Assembly (NCBI RefSeq): GCF_000265205.3
Contig: NC_018000.1
Coordinates: 248,001-312,000 of the forward strand
DNA length: 64,000 nucleotides
Source of the DNA: Sinorhizobium fredii USDA 257
GTDB lineage: Bacteria > Pseudomonadota > Alphaproteobacteria > Rhizobiales > Rhizobiaceae
Reading direction: 5' to 3'
A program made the translations under genes and the position numbers. Shown in pieces: positions 34,584-43,506 of this stretch; position 1 is the stretch's first letter; every line of letters begins with the position of its first letter. The notes under the pieces are model-generated. The model saw nothing but the letters and a program-made list of their open reading frames with translations. It ran no database searches and had not been told where the DNA came from.

Positions 34584-35705
34584 GTGCCGGCAAACCGGCT
34601 GTCTCGGCGGCGCCTCTGACCACCGACGGTGGCGCCGCCAACTGTGCGGACACAACGGGATTTTCCCCGCTCATGGCGGGACGCGAACAATGGGCAGCCG
34701 CCCATGGAAAACCTTAGGCGAGTTGTAGAGCCGGATAATTGCGGACCGGCATGCGCCCCGAGAACCACGGCGGGCCACCTAACGGGTTCGATGGTGAGGA
34801 AACTCCCCCGCTGCACACGTTTACTCATGGGTCGCTCGGGCCTCGGTCTGACCGAGGTCCGCTCCTGGTACGTCAGCAGGCATTGGACTATCGCTTGTTG
34901 AACTTCAGCAAAGGGTCCGACAGCAGTCGTAGGCGCGGCGACGCAATGGCAGCAACTCATGTCGCGATGCCGCCCTTCGGCAACCTTGGCTGCGAATTAT
35001 CTCGCCATCGCGGTCGTTCAGCGTCGTCCCGAAGTAGAGCGGCTTAGAGCCGCCATCGCATTGACTCCTCTTATTGATGGGCGAGGGGCGCTTAGCCTTC
35101 TTCCGCTTCTGCGCCGGGCATGCGCATGGGAGCGCGGACGGGTTTCAGATAATGTCTGTCATTGATGGCCGGTTGTTTAGGCCACTACCACCAAGTGGAG
35201 GTCGGCCTGCAAATAGGCTTCGATGAAATGGCTGCTTCATCGGCGTCCAGGAAAGGCTGGCTGTCAGCCCGATTCTAAGCTGTGAAGCCCCGGGCCTCTG
35301 AAATCATGCGCCGAGTAGCGAGCCGCCCGTTGCCGGTGTGCAGCGAGGACCTTGATCAGGTGCAATCTTGGCTGGACTGCCCCGAAAAACATTCGCCGCC
35401 TTTAAAGACGACCCGTGGCTTAGGGACCCAGGATCTCCTTCTTGGACTAGTCGTAGAAACAACAAGGCCAGAATCAAGTCCTCCGGAACGGCTCACAGCA
35501 GAGTCATCTGCGCCGTCGCCTAACCCGCATTGTGTTTCGGCTCAGGAAGAACCTAAGGGTAGGGGACTCTAAACTCGGTGCCCGCTTGGTTTTCCGGGGT
35601 TGGAGGTAAAATACCTCAGCAGCCTTCGTAGCTGAGAAAACCGGACCTGTGGGGTAAGGTGTAGAGCATACAGGCATCTCCTAAAACTTACCCCTTCACC
35701 ACCTA
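34584..35705. other. Gene-free 1.1 kb stretch
   Basis: Several short open frames exist on both strands (for example 34739-35047 and 35282-35572 on plus) but none has recognisable domains or a good ribosome site. Its right end holds nested inverted repeats (35588-35694). It marks the change from the dad operon to the integrase-associated genes and may be the left part of an integrated element. Confidence 0.45.
35588..35694. repeat. Cluster of nested inverted repeats
   Basis: Four short palindromes lie close together: GAGGTA-AAA-TACCTC (35603-35617); CTCAGC and GCTGAG (35615-35620, 35631-35636); GGTTTTC and GAAAACC (35588-35594, 35636-35642) enclosing them; and GGGGTAAG with CTTACCCC (35651-35658, 35687-35694). 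They lie just past the stop of the ATPase gene (minus strand). A terminator, a structured RNA or an element end are possible. Confidence 0.5.
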
Positions 35706-36854
35706 TTATCCACATTCCCGGGCGATTAGCCTCAAACCTTTGGAATTCAAGCGCGGACCGCATTTATAACCCCATGTGTTTTTGGCCTTCTCCGCGCTAA
35801 CAAGGCCGAGAAGCTGGAGAGCGGCCAGGTGCCTTTCGATTGTCGTTTTTGGCTTATTCAGGCGGCCGCAAATGCTGGACAGCGTCGTTCCTGGGTGCGC
35901 ATCAATATCCTGAAGAAGCTGCAATCTCACTGGCGGCACGCTGTCTCGGGCACACCGGATCGCCAGCCGTTCAGCCTCCGCATAGTTGAGCCCGATTGCC
36001 ATCGCTCCCCGAGCGAGTTGTGCGAGCTGTTTGGCAAAGCGCGTCGGTGCCTCAGGAGCGTGGGCGTCCAGCACATTGCCTCTGCTGTCCACGTCTGTCG
36101 TCGTGCGTGCCAGCGTCACGAAATCGGCGATAGCGAGAAACTCGGCTTCATCGACTTCGCCCACGACCTCGGCTGGTTCCGCGAACAGTGCCGCGACGGC
36201 TGCTGCCAACTCGTTCCGCATTTCCTTTTCGCGGCCGATATTGCGAATTGCCTGGCGGCCGATCTGCTCGCGATTTTCGTAGCTGTTGATGCGAACGAGT
36301 AGAAATCGATCACCCATCGCCCCGACGACGGCATAGGCGCTGTCCCAGGCCGTGGTTACGGCACCGATAACAGTTAGTCGGCCCTCCCAGGTCAGGGTGC
36401 GGCCGCCATCGGTGCCGACATTGCGTTGCCAGCGGCCGTCATGGATTTCCCTGAGTGCAGCCAAGGTTGCTCCCCGGACATGGCGATCCATCGACAAGAT
36501 CGTCGTGAAATCCTTGAAGACAAGGATGCCATCATCACCGATGCGCGAGAGCAGACCGCCGCTCGCCTCTTTTGTCCGGTTGCGCTTCGGCACAGCCGAA
36601 AGCAGCGCTCCTTCCGAAGCGATCGTAGAGGTGACCATTGCACCCATGCCGGCGAGTACCTGGACGGTTTCGGTCTTTGCGGCTCCAGGCCCCGAAACAA
36701 GCATGAGCCAAAGCGGATCGCCGCCGAGGCGATGCGCCATTGCTGTGGCAAGCACCGCGTCAAGTGCGTCGATGTCATACCCGTTGGACAACCATTTGCG
36801 AATAACGCGGCGGAGCGGCTTGCGCCAAGTGGAAAGCAGAGATATTTTGCCCAT
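35706..36854 (-). CDS. AAA-type ATPase with C-terminal winged helix, mobile-element associated
   Basis: 382 residues. A P-loop with the unusual sequence VSGPGAAKTETV lies at about residue 53-64. A Walker B-like ILVFKDFTT follows near residue 111, and a sensor-like GRLTVIGAVTTAWD near residue 160. The last 90 residues look like a winged-helix DNA-binding domain (TTLSSICGRLNKPKTTIERHL). This suggests a DNA-associated ATPase of the phage or plasmid primase/helicase-loader kind, but I cannot name a family. It is divergent from the zinc-finger gene at 36896 and near the integrase, so it is probably cargo of that element. Confidence 0.7.
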   Translation of the reverse strand: MGKISLLSTWRKPLRRVIRKWLSNGYDIDALDAVLATAMAHRLGGDPLWLMLVSGPGAAKTETVQVLAGMGAMVTSTIASEGALLSAVPKRNRTKEASGGLLSRIGDDGILVFKDFTTILSMDRHVRGATLAALREIHDGRWQRNVGTDGGRTLTWEGRLTVIGAVTTAWDSAYAVVGAMGDRFLLVRINSYENREQIGRQAIRNIGREKEMRNELAAAVAALFAEPAEVVGEVDEAEFLAIADFVTLARTTTDVDSRGNVLDAHAPEAPTRFAKQLAQLARGAMAIGLNYAEAERLAIRCARDSVPPVRLQLLQDIDAHPGTTLSSICGRLNKPKTTIERHLAALQLLGLVSAEKAKNTWGYKCGPRLNSKGLRLIARECG

Positions 36855-36895
36855 ATAACGGACTTCGCAACAAAATCGTAACAGAGGAGTGGGGC

Positions 36896-37618
36896 TTGAT
36901 ACCGATTCAGCTAAATTGGAGGCGGCGAAGCGACGGCTTTGAGCTCAAAGTTTTCCAGCGGTCAGATGGTTCCGCGTACAAAGTTGCACAGCCGCGAAGC
37001 ACCCGGACCGATCCCATCTTTCGTGAGGCGATCAATCTTGAAGACCCGGTCGCGCTCCACTTCGTGAATTGCAACAGCGATGTCCGTTTCATTGCCTTTC
37101 TAGACCGGTTCGGCAGTTTAGAAGGGGAGATCAACAAGAGTGGGATCGACCCCGCCCTACCGATGGTTCGCAATCTCAGCCGACGTGGAAGGAGCCGAGC
37201 GGCCGTTGAGAGCGAGACCCAAAGCCGGCGGCCTCTCAATCTGGATGAGCTTGAGAACCGGCGCGCCGTCCTGTCGGGTAATATCGCAATGACGAACCCA
37301 ATGGCGAAAACCGACCCCACCGAAAAAGTGCACTATTTGAACAAGATGATTGACACCGCAGACGCGATTGTCTGGCCGTCCTTCGTTTATTCCGAGGGTA
37401 GTATGCGCTTTGTGTTGAAGGCCGACACACTCTACGATTTTATGGTGATGGAAGTCGCCGCAATCCACGAAGCAGGCGCAAGCGCCACATCCTGTGAGCA
37501 CTGCCACAGGATGTTTCTCACTGGCCCGCTTACCGGCCGGCGATCCCACGCCAGGTACTGCTCCGATCGCTGCAGGGTTGCGGCGATGCGGGTGCGCAAT
37601 GCTGCCAAGGAGGACTGA
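36896..37618 (+). CDS. Zinc-finger protein of unknown function
   Basis: A 240-residue protein starting at a TTG at 36896 with a GAGGAG site upstream. The first 190 residues match nothing I recognise. The C-terminus carries a likely zinc ribbon: CEHCHRMFLTGPLTGRR, then ARYCSDRCRVAAMRVRN, two Cys pairs as in CGNR-type and similar treble-clef fingers. It ends 4 bp before the integrase start, so it is probably co-transcribed with it and may regulate the element. It is divergent from the ATPase gene. Confidence 0.7.
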   Translation: MIPIQLNWRRRSDGFELKVFQRSDGSAYKVAQPRSTRTDPIFREAINLEDPVALHFVNCNSDVRFIAFLDRFGSLEGEINKSGIDPALPMVRNLSRRGRSRAAVESETQSRRPLNLDELENRRAVLSGNIAMTNPMAKTDPTEKVHYLNKMIDTADAIVWPSFVYSEGSMRFVLKADTLYDFMVMEVAAIHEAGASATSCEHCHRMFLTGPLTGRRSHARYCSDRCRVAAMRVRNAAKED

Positions 37619-37622
37619 GGTC

Positions 37623-38861
37623 ATGTCCGTTCGCAAGCGCAAATGGTCGACGGGCAAAGGCGTGGAGAAAGAAGCCTGGATCGTCGACTATACGGATACC
37701 AAAGGTGTGCGGCGGCTAAAGACATTCACGAAGAAGAAGGATGCCGACGCATTTGCTGCAAGAGCTGCTGTCGAGGTTCGTGAAGGCGTTCACGTCGCGG
37801 ACAGCGCCAGTGTAACTGTTGTTCAGGCCGGAAGATTCTGGATTTCCAGTGCTGAGGGGGCACGGCTCGAGCGATCGACCATCAATCAGTACCGACAGCA
37901 CTTGGATCTACATATTGCTCCACTCATCGGTGAGAAACTCCTATCCAAGCTGACGGTGCCGACCGTGCGGGAGTTCGAGGACCGGTTGCGCCAGGATGGC
38001 CGCTCTCCTGCAATGGTTCGCAAGGTGCTGACCAGCCTTGGGTCGCTGCTTGCTGATGCACAAGAACGAGGGTTGGTCACGCGCAACGCCGTACGCGAGA
38101 AGAGCAGGGCCCGCCGCAAGGGCCAAGAAAGACGTCAGGAGAAACGTCACAAGGGTAAGCTCAAGGTTGGCGTAGATATACCTACCCGCGAGGAGATCAA
38201 GGCTGTTGTGGCGGTTCTGCAGGGGCGTTGGAGACCGCTGTTTTTAACGGCGATCTTCTGCGGCCTGCGCGCTTCCGAGCTACGAGGGCTTCGTTGGTGC
38301 GATGTCGATATGGAAAAGAAGCTGGTCCACATCCGACAGCGGGCGGACCGCTTCAACGAAATTGGCCGGCCGAAGTCAGAGGCGGGAGAAAGAACTGTTC
38401 CGGCTCCCCCAATAGTGATCAACGCCCTGCGGGAATGGTGCTTGATTTGTCCGAAGAGGGATGCAGAGCAAAAGGGGGCGGACGGAGAGACACAGAAGAT
38501 TCTCGATCTAGTCTTTCCGAATGGCAAGGGAAAGGTCGAGTCGCTCGGGAACATTGTCAATCGGGGACTGATACCCATACAGATCGATGCGGGCGTTACT
38601 GTCGGTTCGGGCGAAACGGACGAGAACGGTAATGCAATCCTAGTCGCCAAGTACACCGGGATGCACGCGCTAAGGCATTTCTATGCTTCATGGTGCATAA
38701 ATCGGCGGGAGGATGGCGGCCTAGCGCTTCCGCCTAAGGTGATTCAGGAACGCCTTGGCCACAGCTCAATAGTCATGACAATGGATGTTTACGGTCACTT
38801 GTTTCCGCGAGGCGATGACGCCGACGAAATGGCTGAAGCTGAGCGTTCGCTACTGGCTTGA
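37623..38861 (+). CDS. Tyrosine site-specific recombinase (integrase)
   Basis: 412 residues from the ATG at 37623. There is an N-terminal arm-binding region (EAWIVDYTDTKGVRRLKTF), a SAM-like core-binding domain (RSTINQYRQHLDLHIAPLIG) and the catalytic domain. Catalytic residues are the Arg in IFCGLRASELRGLRW, the HALRHFYASW box, GHSSIVMTMD, and the Tyr nucleophile in DVYGHLFP. A fragment of tRNA-Phe lies 54 bp after its stop, which is the expected att site. It probably mobilised the 35.7-38.9 kb genes. Confidence 0.92.
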   Translation: MSVRKRKWSTGKGVEKEAWIVDYTDTKGVRRLKTFTKKKDADAFAARAAVEVREGVHVADSASVTVVQAGRFWISSAEGARLERSTINQYRQHLDLHIAPLIGEKLLSKLTVPTVREFEDRLRQDGRSPAMVRKVLTSLGSLLADAQERGLVTRNAVREKSRARRKGQERRQEKRHKGKLKVGVDIPTREEIKAVVAVLQGRWRPLFLTAIFCGLRASELRGLRWCDVDMEKKLVHIRQRADRFNEIGRPKSEAGERTVPAPPIVINALREWCLICPKRDAEQKGADGETQKILDLVFPNGKGKVESLGNIVNRGLIPIQIDAGVTVGSGETDENGNAILVAKYTGMHALRHFYASWCINRREDGGLALPPKVIQERLGHSSIVMTMDVYGHLFPRGDDADEMAEAERSLLA

Positions 38862-38915
38862 TGCGACACAAACGCGACAAGTGCCGCATAACTACCTGAA
38901 AATTAACGCTTCGAA

Positions 38916-38965
38916 GCGGATTGAAAATCCGCGTGTCGGTGGTTCAAATCCGCCTCCGGGCACCA
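38916..38965 (+). other. 3' fragment of tRNA-Phe(GAA), probable att site
   Basis: The sequence carries the 3' part of an alphaproteobacterial tRNA-Phe: anticodon arm GCGGATTGAAAATCCGC (anticodon GAA), variable loop, T arm GGTGGTTCAAATCCGCC, and acceptor 3' strand TCCGGGC-ACCA. The 5' acceptor strand and D arm are absent; the upstream DNA is unrelated. Lying just after a tyrosine recombinase gene, this is the duplicated 3' tRNA end left by integration. I saw no intact partner in the window. Confidence 0.82.
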
Positions 38966-39024
38966 TTCAGTCCAGCCAAACCAGTCACCCTGTTGGTCTC
39001 GAATAGCCCGATATTTCCGTGGCT

Positions 39025-40071
39025 TAGAGCGTTTCAGGTTTTGACGGAAGCATATCCGGCGTTGGCGAAGTTGTTGCTGCATTCGTCGGGCTGGAGTGAT
39101 GGGACAAGGCTGCCGAGGTATTGCCATGTGTGCTCGACGGTTCGATTCTGTGCCGCCCGCATCCAGTGTTTGATTTTGGCGAAGGCCTGCTCGATCGGAT
39201 TGAGATCGGGCGAGTATGGCGGCAGATACCAGAGCCTTGCGCCGGCGGCTCGGATCATCTGTCGGATTGCCACCGACTTGTGCGAGCCGAGATTGTCCAT
39301 GATGACGATGTCGCCAGGCTCGAGCACGGGCACGAGCTGTTGTTCGACATAGGCGCGGAAACACTGACCGTTGATCGGTCCGTCGAAGACGCAAGGCGCC
39401 GTCAGCCGATCATGGCGCAAAGCGCCGACAAAGGTCAGCGTGCGCCAGTGGCCGTGCGGGGCAAAGCCGCGCAGGCGCTTGCCGCGTGGCCCCCAGCCAT
39501 AGAGCGGCGCCATGTTGGTCTTGATCCAGGTTTCGTCAATGAACACCAGCCGTCTCGGATCGAGACCGGACTGCCAGGAGCGCCAGCGCTGCCGCCGGCG
39601 GGCAATATCGGCACGGGCCTGCTCAAGGGCGAACAGTGTTTTTTTAAATCGTAGCTCCTCGCGGCGCAGGAACCGCCAGACCGTATCGTGCGACACCTTC
39701 ACCCCACGCGCCGCCAGCTCTTCCTTCAGCCTGTGCAGCGACAAATGCGGCGTCTGGTTAATCCGCTCCGCGATGAACGCACGGTGCGGCTCCAGCACAT
39801 GCTTGCGGTGGCCGCCCATCTTGCCGGGCGCCACCGACCCGCTCGAACGGTAGCGCTGAGACCACTTCACCGCCGACGATACGGCAATGCCGAAACGAGC
39901 CGCCACCGATCGGCAGCTTTCGCCCGCCTCAATGGCGCCAACAACACGTTCACGAAGATCATTCGAAAGAGGTCGCGTCATCAGATGCTGGCCTCCGCTC
40001 CAGCCAGCATCTTGAATCACAAAACGGACTAAAACGGAATCCCCGATTCAGTCAAAGCCGGAACCGCTCTA
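39025..40071 (-). mobile_element. IS630-family insertion sequence
   Basis: The ends are imperfect inverted repeats. The left begins TAGAGCGTTTCAGGTTTTGA at 39025. The right, read inward from 40071, is TAGAGCGGTTCCGGCTTTGA, with only a few mismatches in about 24 bp. Both ends sit at a TA dinucleotide, matching the TA target duplication of the IS630/mariner group. A single transposase gene fills it. Insertion is 60 bp beyond the tRNA-Phe fragment. Confidence 0.88.
39034..39981 (-). CDS. IS630-family transposase
   Basis: A 315-residue transposase: N-terminal HTH (SNDLRERVVGAIEAGESCRSVAARFG) and a DDE domain with LVFIDETWIKTNMAP, IVIMDNLGSHKS and the closing YSPDLNPIEQAFAKIK (D, D, E). It appears intact in one frame. 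The start at 39981 (MTRPLSND) is conserved in the family; the frame is open slightly further upstream into the inverted repeat. Confidence 0.93.
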   Translation of the reverse strand: MTRPLSNDLRERVVGAIEAGESCRSVAARFGIAVSSAVKWSQRYRSSGSVAPGKMGGHRKHVLEPHRAFIAERINQTPHLSLHRLKEELAARGVKVSHDTVWRFLRREELRFKKTLFALEQARADIARRRQRWRSWQSGLDPRRLVFIDETWIKTNMAPLYGWGPRGKRLRGFAPHGHWRTLTFVGALRHDRLTAPCVFDGPINGQCFRAYVEQQLVPVLEPGDIVIMDNLGSHKSVAIRQMIRAAGARLWYLPPYSPDLNPIEQAFAKIKHWMRAAQNRTVEHTWQYLGSLVPSLQPDECSNNFANAGYASVKT

Positions 40072-40091
40072 GGGTCAGGATCTAACCCAGG

Positions 40092-40913
40092 TCAGTAGTC
40101 CCAGACGGCCGGTACCCAACGAAAGTGGTCGCCGTCGACCGCCACATGGCAGACGGACGGGAACGGCAGGTGAGTGGCCACCAGCGGTTCGCGGGTCGCC
40201 GCCAGCTCCCGGAAGGCGAACCCGGACGCGGGCCGCCTCCTCGGGGTCGTGTTCGAAGCCGTTGTGCCAGTCGGGGTGGTCGAACCCGACCGCGAACACG
40301 GCATCGCCGGCGAACGTCAGCCGGTCGCCGCCGGACGCCAGGCGGACCACGCTGTGCCCGGGGGTGTGGCCGCCGGTGCGACGGACGACGACCCCCGGCG
40401 CCACCTCGTACTCCTCCTCGAACGGCCGCAACTGGCTCTGGTACTCATTCACGAACCGCTTGGCGGCCGAGCGAAGCGCGTCCGGGAATCCCGGCGGCAT
40501 TGAGGCGCGGGAGAAATCGGGCGACTCCCAGAACTTGACCTCGGCGGCCGCCACGTGGATCCGCAGGTCCGGACGCAGCCGGTCCTTACCCCGTCGACGA
40601 GCAGCCCGCCAATGTGGTCCATGTGCATGTGGGTCAGCACCACGTCGGTCACGGATGCAAGATCGATGCCGGCGGCCTCCAGTCGCTTGATCAACTGCCC
40701 TGCCCGCGGCAAGTCCAAGTCCGGGTCCAACCCTAGTCCGGCGTCGATGAGTATGGTCCGGCCGCCGCTGCGCACCACGACCACGTTCAGCGCCCAATCG
40801 AGCACGTCCGGAGGCAGGAACATGTCGTCCAGCCAGGCCGCCCGGACGGCCGGGTCGGCGTTGTGTCCCAACATCTCGCCTGGCAGCGTTAGCACCCCAT
40901 CGCTGACCACCAT
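40092..40913 (-). pseudogene. Metallo-beta-lactamase-fold hydrolase, two frameshifts
   Basis: Three consecutive segments in three frames make one MBL-fold protein. Segment 1 (about 40590-40913) reads MVVSDGVLTLPGEML, TILIDAGLGLDP and the metal motif TDVVLTHMHMDHIGGLL. Segment 2 (about 40225-40585) reads LRIHVAAAEVKFWESPDF, GGHTPGHSVVRLASGGDRL and TFAGDAVFAVGFDHPDWH. Segment 3 (40092-40225) reads ELAATREPLVATHLPFPSVC and ends VPAVWDY. Lactonase/sulfatase-like MBL proteins look like this. The N-terminus is not clear. The DNA is more GC-extreme than its surroundings, hinting at foreign origin. Confidence 0.75.
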
Positions 40914-41374
40914 CACAAGAGAGCAACTGATCACTCTCCTGCCGATCTGGCTCTCCTTGGCGGTTGCCCTTGCTGGTTGCCGGAGACTTATCTTTACCAG
41001 GGATCGGCCCTGGCGGCGCAAAGCGCTCGCAGGTTCGGCGGCGTGCCTGCTCCTCGGCATCCTTGGAACTGTGGTCGCAGCCCATGTTCAAGGGACCCGC
41101 CGGTATGAACGACATATGCCACCGCTGAAACGGCAGCAAGCCGGCGTCTGATGGCAACCCTGCGTGGAGCAGAGCTCAGCCTTGCTCCACGTCCCCGGGC
41201 CAACTCCTCGCATTCTTCACTATCAGCGCCTTGGATTTCAATCAGGTTGTGCTCAACGGCGGGGAGACGTCGGGAAAACTCCCCCTGCAGGAAACCATGA
41301 AGGTTAGGACCGGCTTGGATGCTTCCGGACAGAAGCTGGCCGCGAACTCTTCTGCCGCGGCCAGCGCTCGCACA
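40914..41374. other. Gap with no recognised gene
   Basis: 461 bp between the decayed MBL gene and a cupin gene. Open frames run through it on both strands but without family resemblance. It may contain the lost N-terminus of the MBL gene. Confidence 0.4.
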
Positions 41375-41791
41375 TCACTTCTCCAATGGATAAGTCAGTT
41401 CGCGTTGGTCTGTGTCGACAACAAAAACGGCCAGCAGCTTTGCGGGTGCCGTTTCACTGTCGTTTGCGCTGACACTGTGTCGGTCGCCCGGCATCTCAGA
41501 CCAGCTTTCTCCGGCCTTGTAGACCTTCTCCGGCCCATCATTGACCTGGCTGCGAATGGCGCCTTCGAGTACCGTCGCATAGATGAAGGCGGACGGTGGG
41601 TGAGTGTGTGCTGCGTTGGATCCACCGGGATCGTATTCCACAAGAACCCCACGGATGCTTTTGCCCGGCACATTTGGAAGCTCATGATCGTAAACGAGCG
41701 TCACTTTCGAGGCGGTTTTTGCGTCTCCCGCAACGGCGCTGGTCAAAGGCAGCAAGCTCAGCATTGCAACACGAAAAATATTCGCGAACAT
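41375..41791 (-). CDS. Secreted cupin-domain protein
   Basis: A 138-residue protein. The first 23 residues form a signal peptide (FANIFRVAMLSLLPLTSAVAG, likely cut near AVAG-DA), so it is exported to the periplasm. The remainder is a single cupin with GGSNAAHTHPPSAFIYATVLEG as the first metal-binding motif and YKAGESWSEMPGDRHSVSAN as the second (its His supplies the last ligand). It lies 11 bp after the NAD(P)-binding protein gene on the same strand, suggesting a two-gene operon, possibly in detoxification. Substrate unknown. Confidence 0.87.
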   Translation of the reverse strand: MFANIFRVAMLSLLPLTSAVAGDAKTASKVTLVYDHELPNVPGKSIRGVLVEYDPGGSNAAHTHPPSAFIYATVLEGAIRSQVNDGPEKVYKAGESWSEMPGDRHSVSANDSETAPAKLLAVFVVDTDQRELTYPLEK

Positions 41792-41802
41792 TTCGGGTCT
41801 CC

Positions 41803-42582
41803 TTAACTCGCCGCCATGTTGATTTTTTTCTCCTGCTGTGCAGTGACGGCGAACCACTGTTCGAAGGTAATGCTGCCGAGACGCGGGCTCTTGTCCGAAA
41901 CGAGGGAGTTGGTCTCAAGACGTGCACCGAAATAGCGCGCGTCCGGATCTGCCACGACCTTTCTCGGATCGTTCATCTTCTGGAGGTAGCGCCCGATCAA
42001 TTCATTGAGCTTTACCCGTTGAGGGCCGGAGATCTCGACGATGCCATTCTGCGGTTGTCCCAATGCCACGTCAGTCATTGCATCCGCGACGTCGTCCGAT
42101 GCAATCGGCTGTACGAAGGCAGGTGACAGGTGGACCGTGTCGCCGACAGTGCCCGACTGGGCGATGCCGCTAAGGAACTCCATGAACTGTGTGGAGTGCA
42201 CAATCGTATAAGGAATGCCTGATGTTCGGATCAGGTTCTCCTGCGCCAGCTTTGCGCGCAAGTAGCCGCTCTCCGGCAGGCGTTCGGTGCCGACCACGGA
42301 CAGTGCTATGTGGTGCCTCACACCTGCGATTTTCTCTGCGGCCAACAGATTCTTGCCCGATGTCTCGAAGAACTCGAGTACGGCCTTGTCCTCGAATGAC
42401 GGGGAGTTTGCGAGATCAAGGACCACTTCGGCATTCTCGAGAGCGCCGGCGAGGCCTTCCCCCGTAATCGTGTTGACGCCTGTATTCGGCGCCGCAGCGA
42501 TGACTTCGTGCCCGCGTTTGCGCAAGCGCTCGGCAGTCTTTGACCCGATAAGGCCGGTTCCACCAATAATGACGATTTTCAT
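41803..42582 (-). CDS. NAD(P)-binding NmrA/atypical SDR family protein
   Basis: A 259-residue Rossmann protein: KIVIIGGTGLIGSKTAERLRK at the N-terminus, then LALSVVGTERLPESGYLRAK-like catalytic-region features and IPYTIVHSTQFMEF. This is the NmrA/YwnB-like branch, often an NADPH sensor or quinone reductase. It lies upstream of the secreted cupin gene in the same direction. The start at 42582 is supported by a GGAGATAACCC leader. Function is general only. Confidence 0.88.
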   Translation of the reverse strand: MKIVIIGGTGLIGSKTAERLRKRGHEVIAAAPNTGVNTITGEGLAGALENAEVVLDLANSPSFEDKAVLEFFETSGKNLLAAEKIAGVRHHIALSVVGTERLPESGYLRAKLAQENLIRTSGIPYTIVHSTQFMEFLSGIAQSGTVGDTVHLSPAFVQPIASDDVADAMTDVALGQPQNGIVEISGPQRVKLNELIGRYLQKMNDPRKVVADPDARYFGARLETNSLVSDKSPRLGSITFEQWFAVTAQQEKKINMAAS

Positions 42583-43506
42583 GGGTTATCTCCAATCGCG
42601 GCAGAGGCCGCGTCTAAATCGAATGATCGACGGCAAGTTGGTTCAAACCGGCATCGTTTCCTTCAGAACGCCGCGGCCGGCACTGACCAGAATGCGACTA
42701 TCCGTCCGGCGAACCCATCCTACCGAAGTATCTGTGGCGCGATGGCAAGGTATAGGACGAATGCGCCCGGCGGATGGGGGCGCTCGTGTCAATGGTTAGC
42801 CGACGCCGGAAAACGGCATATGATCGCCGGTAGGACTCTCAGCCTTCAGTACCTCAGCAAGGCGGCCGCCGCCCCGACGCGCACCTCGAGACGGTTCATT
42901 ATTCACGCACAGGTCCCTGTGCCGGCCGGACGACTTGGTTGTCCTCGACCGGGTCGGTGAAGACGATCGCGTCATCCTCTCGCACCGGTAACTCTTGCAT
43001 CATTTCGAAGCCGCCGAGCGAAAGCCCAGGGCGGCCGAGATCCGATGGGCCGCTTGGGCCATCATGCCAGATGTCGAGCTGGTTCGATGCCTATGTTCCG
43101 ACAACCTTCGAGAACTTCGCCGGCCTCGGGCGCAGCGGAAGACGGCCGCTCGCCCTGATCATGGGGCCGTGCCTGCACGGCGATCGCAACCTGACCTTTG
43201 CCGGCGACGTCGATTTCGGCCCGAGGGCCCCATTGGCGGCAATGTCGCCGAAAGCTGGCTGGAATTTCGCCGCCGCAGAGCGAGGCCATCGCGGCTGATC
43301 GTCGAGATAGCGGGGGCACAAACGAGCGTCCCGCTTTTCAACTGCCGTTCCGGTTTGGCCATTGCCCCTTGAAGACAGAAGGCTGGGCGTCGCATCCGAG
43401 AGCAGTGCGACGCCCAATTCCGAGCATCCTGCTTTCAGCCGGAACCGCTGAGAGCAGAAAAGATGCTCTAGGCGTCCTTTGCGCGCTCAAGCGAACGCGC
43501 GGCGCT
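42583..43506. other. Gap holding a CocE/NonD hydrolase remnant
   Basis: About 0.9 kb without an intact gene. The left part is the promoter of the minus-strand NmrA gene. A decayed CocE/NonD fragment occupies 43060-43300. The rest shows no recognisable coding or repeat structure. Confidence 0.5.
43060..43300 (+). pseudogene. CocE/NonD-family hydrolase fragment, frameshifted
   Basis: The frame reads MSSWFDAYVPTTFENFAGLG, RPLALIMGPCLHGDRNLTF and AGDVDFGP, the middle of CocE/NonD alpha/beta hydrolases including the catalytic-His region (GPxxHGDRN). It then continues in another frame as GPIGGNVAESWLEFRRR. A shift lies near 43222-43232. Both ends of the roughly 600-residue protein are missing. Confidence 0.65.

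Noticed and set aside
35282..35572. 96-codon plus-strand frame in the 1.1 kb gap
   Set aside because: It lacks a ribosome site and any recognisable domain, with a composition typical of random GC-rich sequence.
38881..38970. Complete tRNA-Phe gene after the integrase
   Set aside because: The D arm and 5' acceptor strand are missing; only the 3' part from the anticodon stem onward is present.
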